Part shown: one piece after another, positions 5,600-6,237 of the stretch
Numbering within the stretch: the first letter of the stretch is position 1
Layout of the letters: every line of letters begins with the position of its first letter
Source: Rickettsiales bacterium
Lineage (GTDB): Bacteria; Pseudomonadota; Alphaproteobacteria; Rs-D84
Direction of reading: 5' to 3'
Assembly: GCA_031263295.1 (NCBI GenBank)
Contig: JAISGC010000033.1
Coordinates: 1 to 6,237 of the forward strand
DNA length: 6,237 bases
Notes under the pieces: generated by a model
The model's database searches: none
What the model was told of the DNA's origin: nothing
What the model saw: only the letters and a program-made list of their open reading frames with translations
Program-made: the position numbers and the translations under genes

Positions 5600-6091
5600 T
5601 CAAATGCTCATAAACATCGCCTTGTAGGTATGCATCTTCTGCAAGCGGTGGCCGCAGTGCCGCGCGCACTCGTCGGGACAGCCCGCGCCGATGTATCCGA
5701 GCATTATCCACTCGCCCGCGCGCGGCGCCGTCATCTTGCAATAGCACATCGCGCCCGCGTTGTCCGTCGCGTCCGTGACCTTGTTGTCATACACAAGTTG
5801 CGCCTCGTTGCCCGCGCATTTCCCGCGGCCCGAAACGGGAAAGTTCTCGTTCAGATAGCTGGTGAACGCGCCGCCCGCCGGACCGGTCGAATATGTCCCG
5901 TCGGGCGCCACCGTCGCGCCCTCGTTTTCCAAAGTCTGGAACGCGACGCGGCAGAGCTTGGCGGCGTCGGCTGCGCCGCCGCCGGTAATGAGCAATGAGC
6001 AACTAGCAATGAGCAATAGGAGTTTGCTATTGCGTTGTCGCGCGCTTCCATTGCTCATTGCTCGTTGCTCATTGCTAATTTGTTTTTTCAT
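5600..6091 (-). CDS. Small exported Cys-rich protein (gene B) with a repeat-encoded signal peptide
   Basis: The 163-residue product starts MKK, has a polar segment (about 4-23), a hydrophobic core KLLLLIASCSLLI (23-35) and an AxA cleavage site GAADA|AKLC, predicted after residue 43. The mature domain of about 120 residues has seven cysteines (47, 92, 116, 118, 138, 142, 146). Its C-terminal module, MCYCKMTAP...GEW...CPDECARHC, recalls secreted Cys-rich proteins of gut alphaproteobacterial metagenomes (from memory, not checked). Disulphides and a periplasmic or extracellular location are likely. ATG 6091 was chosen over an upstream in-frame start at 6214 because AGGGAG lies 6 nt before it, exactly as in gene A, and the extra N-terminus would be translated REP sequence. 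Signal-peptide codons 5-36 are a palindromic repeat (5986-6080). Confidence 0.75.
   Translation of the reverse strand: MKKQISNEQRAMSNGSARQRNSKLLLLIASCSLLITGGGAADAAKLCRVAFQTLENEGATVAPDGTYSTGPAGGAFTSYLNENFPVSGRGKCAGNEAQLVYDNKVTDATDNAGAMCYCKMTAPRAGEWIMLGYIGAGCPDECARHCGHRLQKMHTYKAMFMSI
5986..6080. repeat. Heptad-repeat hairpin H4, inside the signal-peptide coding region of gene B
   Basis: The left arm (5986-6020) is made of GAGCAAT/TAGCAAT/GAGCAAC units. The right arm (6048-6080) is its complement over about 33 bp with only a few mismatches and one 1-nt gap. The interior (6021-6047) contains CGCGCGC, as in H1. Because three 7-nt units equal seven codons, one arm encodes a repeating hydrophobic heptapeptide (LLIASCS), and the other a polar one (SNEQRAM). 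Confidence 0.9.
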
Positions 6092-6133
6092 TTTTTTCTC
6101 CCTGTTTTGTTTTTTACGCGATGCCTTCCGCGC
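6092..6133 (-). promoter_or_regulatory. Conserved leader and ribosome binding site of gene B
   Basis: On the - strand the leader reads GCGGAAGGC, then AAAAAACAAAAC, then CAGGGAGAAAA before ATG, matching the gene A leader block by block. The ribosome binding site AGGGAG is at + strand 6098-6103. No clear promoter was found in the leader or the adjoining REP unit. Confidence 0.6.
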
Positions 6134-6181
6134 GGTGTTCCCCTCCTTTGGAGGGGTGGCCGCGAAGCGGCCGGGGTGGTG
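6134..6181 (-). repeat. REP-like palindromic unit R4
   Basis: Invariant hairpin CCCCTCC/GGAGGGG (6140-6156) plus the variable hairpin GGCCGC-GAA-GCGGCC (6158-6172), ending GGGGTGGTG. It has the same position and orientation relative to gene B as R2 has to gene A. Confidence 0.85.
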
Positions 6182-6208
6182 AAGACGACTGGCACAGCCT
6201 GTTATCGC

Positions 6209-6237
6209 CACCACCCCGCCGCCCTTCGGGCGGCACC
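6209..6237 (+). repeat. REP-like palindromic unit R5, cut by the window end
   Basis: CACCACCCC followed by the variable hairpin GCCGCCC-TTC-GGGCGGC (6218-6234) and CACC. The invariant second hairpin would lie beyond the window. It is inverted relative to R4, with a 27-bp centre between them, mirroring the R2-R3 pair. Confidence 0.8.

Noticed and set aside
5630..5998. A 122-aa + strand frame opposite gene B
   Set aside because: Arg/Ala-rich antisense shadow. Gene B has a signal peptide, cleavage site and ribosome binding site on the other strand.
6092..6214. The longer N-terminus of gene B starting at 6214
   Set aside because: The extra 41 residues translate the REP unit and leader and would bury the signal peptide; the ribosome binding site supports the start at 6091.

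Overview
The window looks like chromosomal DNA of an alphaproteobacterium, possibly an uncultured, host-associated lineage. The evidence is the M23 peptidase N-terminus with an LFPER block, its pairing with a bactofilin, strongly GC-biased third codon positions next to AT-rich intergenic repeats, and the small Cys-rich exported proteins. This placement is an inference and was not checked by any search.

Layout: a REP-like half-unit and trigger factor (tig, + strand) with a bidirectional terminator; a convergent gene for a small exported Cys-containing protein (gene A, 1311-1799, -); a 338-bp nested palindromic repeat block (1844-2181); a repeat-rich intergenic stretch; a probable unannotated small RNA (2373-2494, -) with its own promoter and terminator; a heptad hairpin lying exactly between two divergent -35 boxes; an M23 peptidase followed 4 bp later by a bactofilin (cell-shape/peptidoglycan module); a second intergenic heptad hairpin; rpiB; a HAD-family phosphatase with its own promoter; and a second exported Cys-rich protein (gene B, 5600-6091, -) whose stop codon abuts the HAD stop codon. 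REP-like units flank it and run off the end.

The most striking feature is a repeat system. Four hairpins of about 85-106 bp have arms made of 7-nt units. The unit differs in each hairpin, yet the two arms remain complementary. Two sit in intergenic promoter regions. The other two sit in frame inside the signal peptides of genes A and B, at the same place: directly after Met-Lys-Lys and just before a nearly identical segment encoding GAADAAKLC. Both genes also share a REP unit and a similar leader and ribosome binding site, but their mature proteins are unrelated to the eye. This suggests a modular export cassette (REP, leader, MKK, palindrome, AADAAKLC, variable Cys-rich domain). Because one arm is the reverse complement of the other, the palindrome naturally encodes a polar stretch followed by a hydrophobic one, which is the order of a signal peptide's n- and h-regions.

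The housekeeping genes (tig, M23 peptidase with bactofilin, rpiB, HAD) appear intact and form no single operon. The repeats account for nearly all intergenic DNA.
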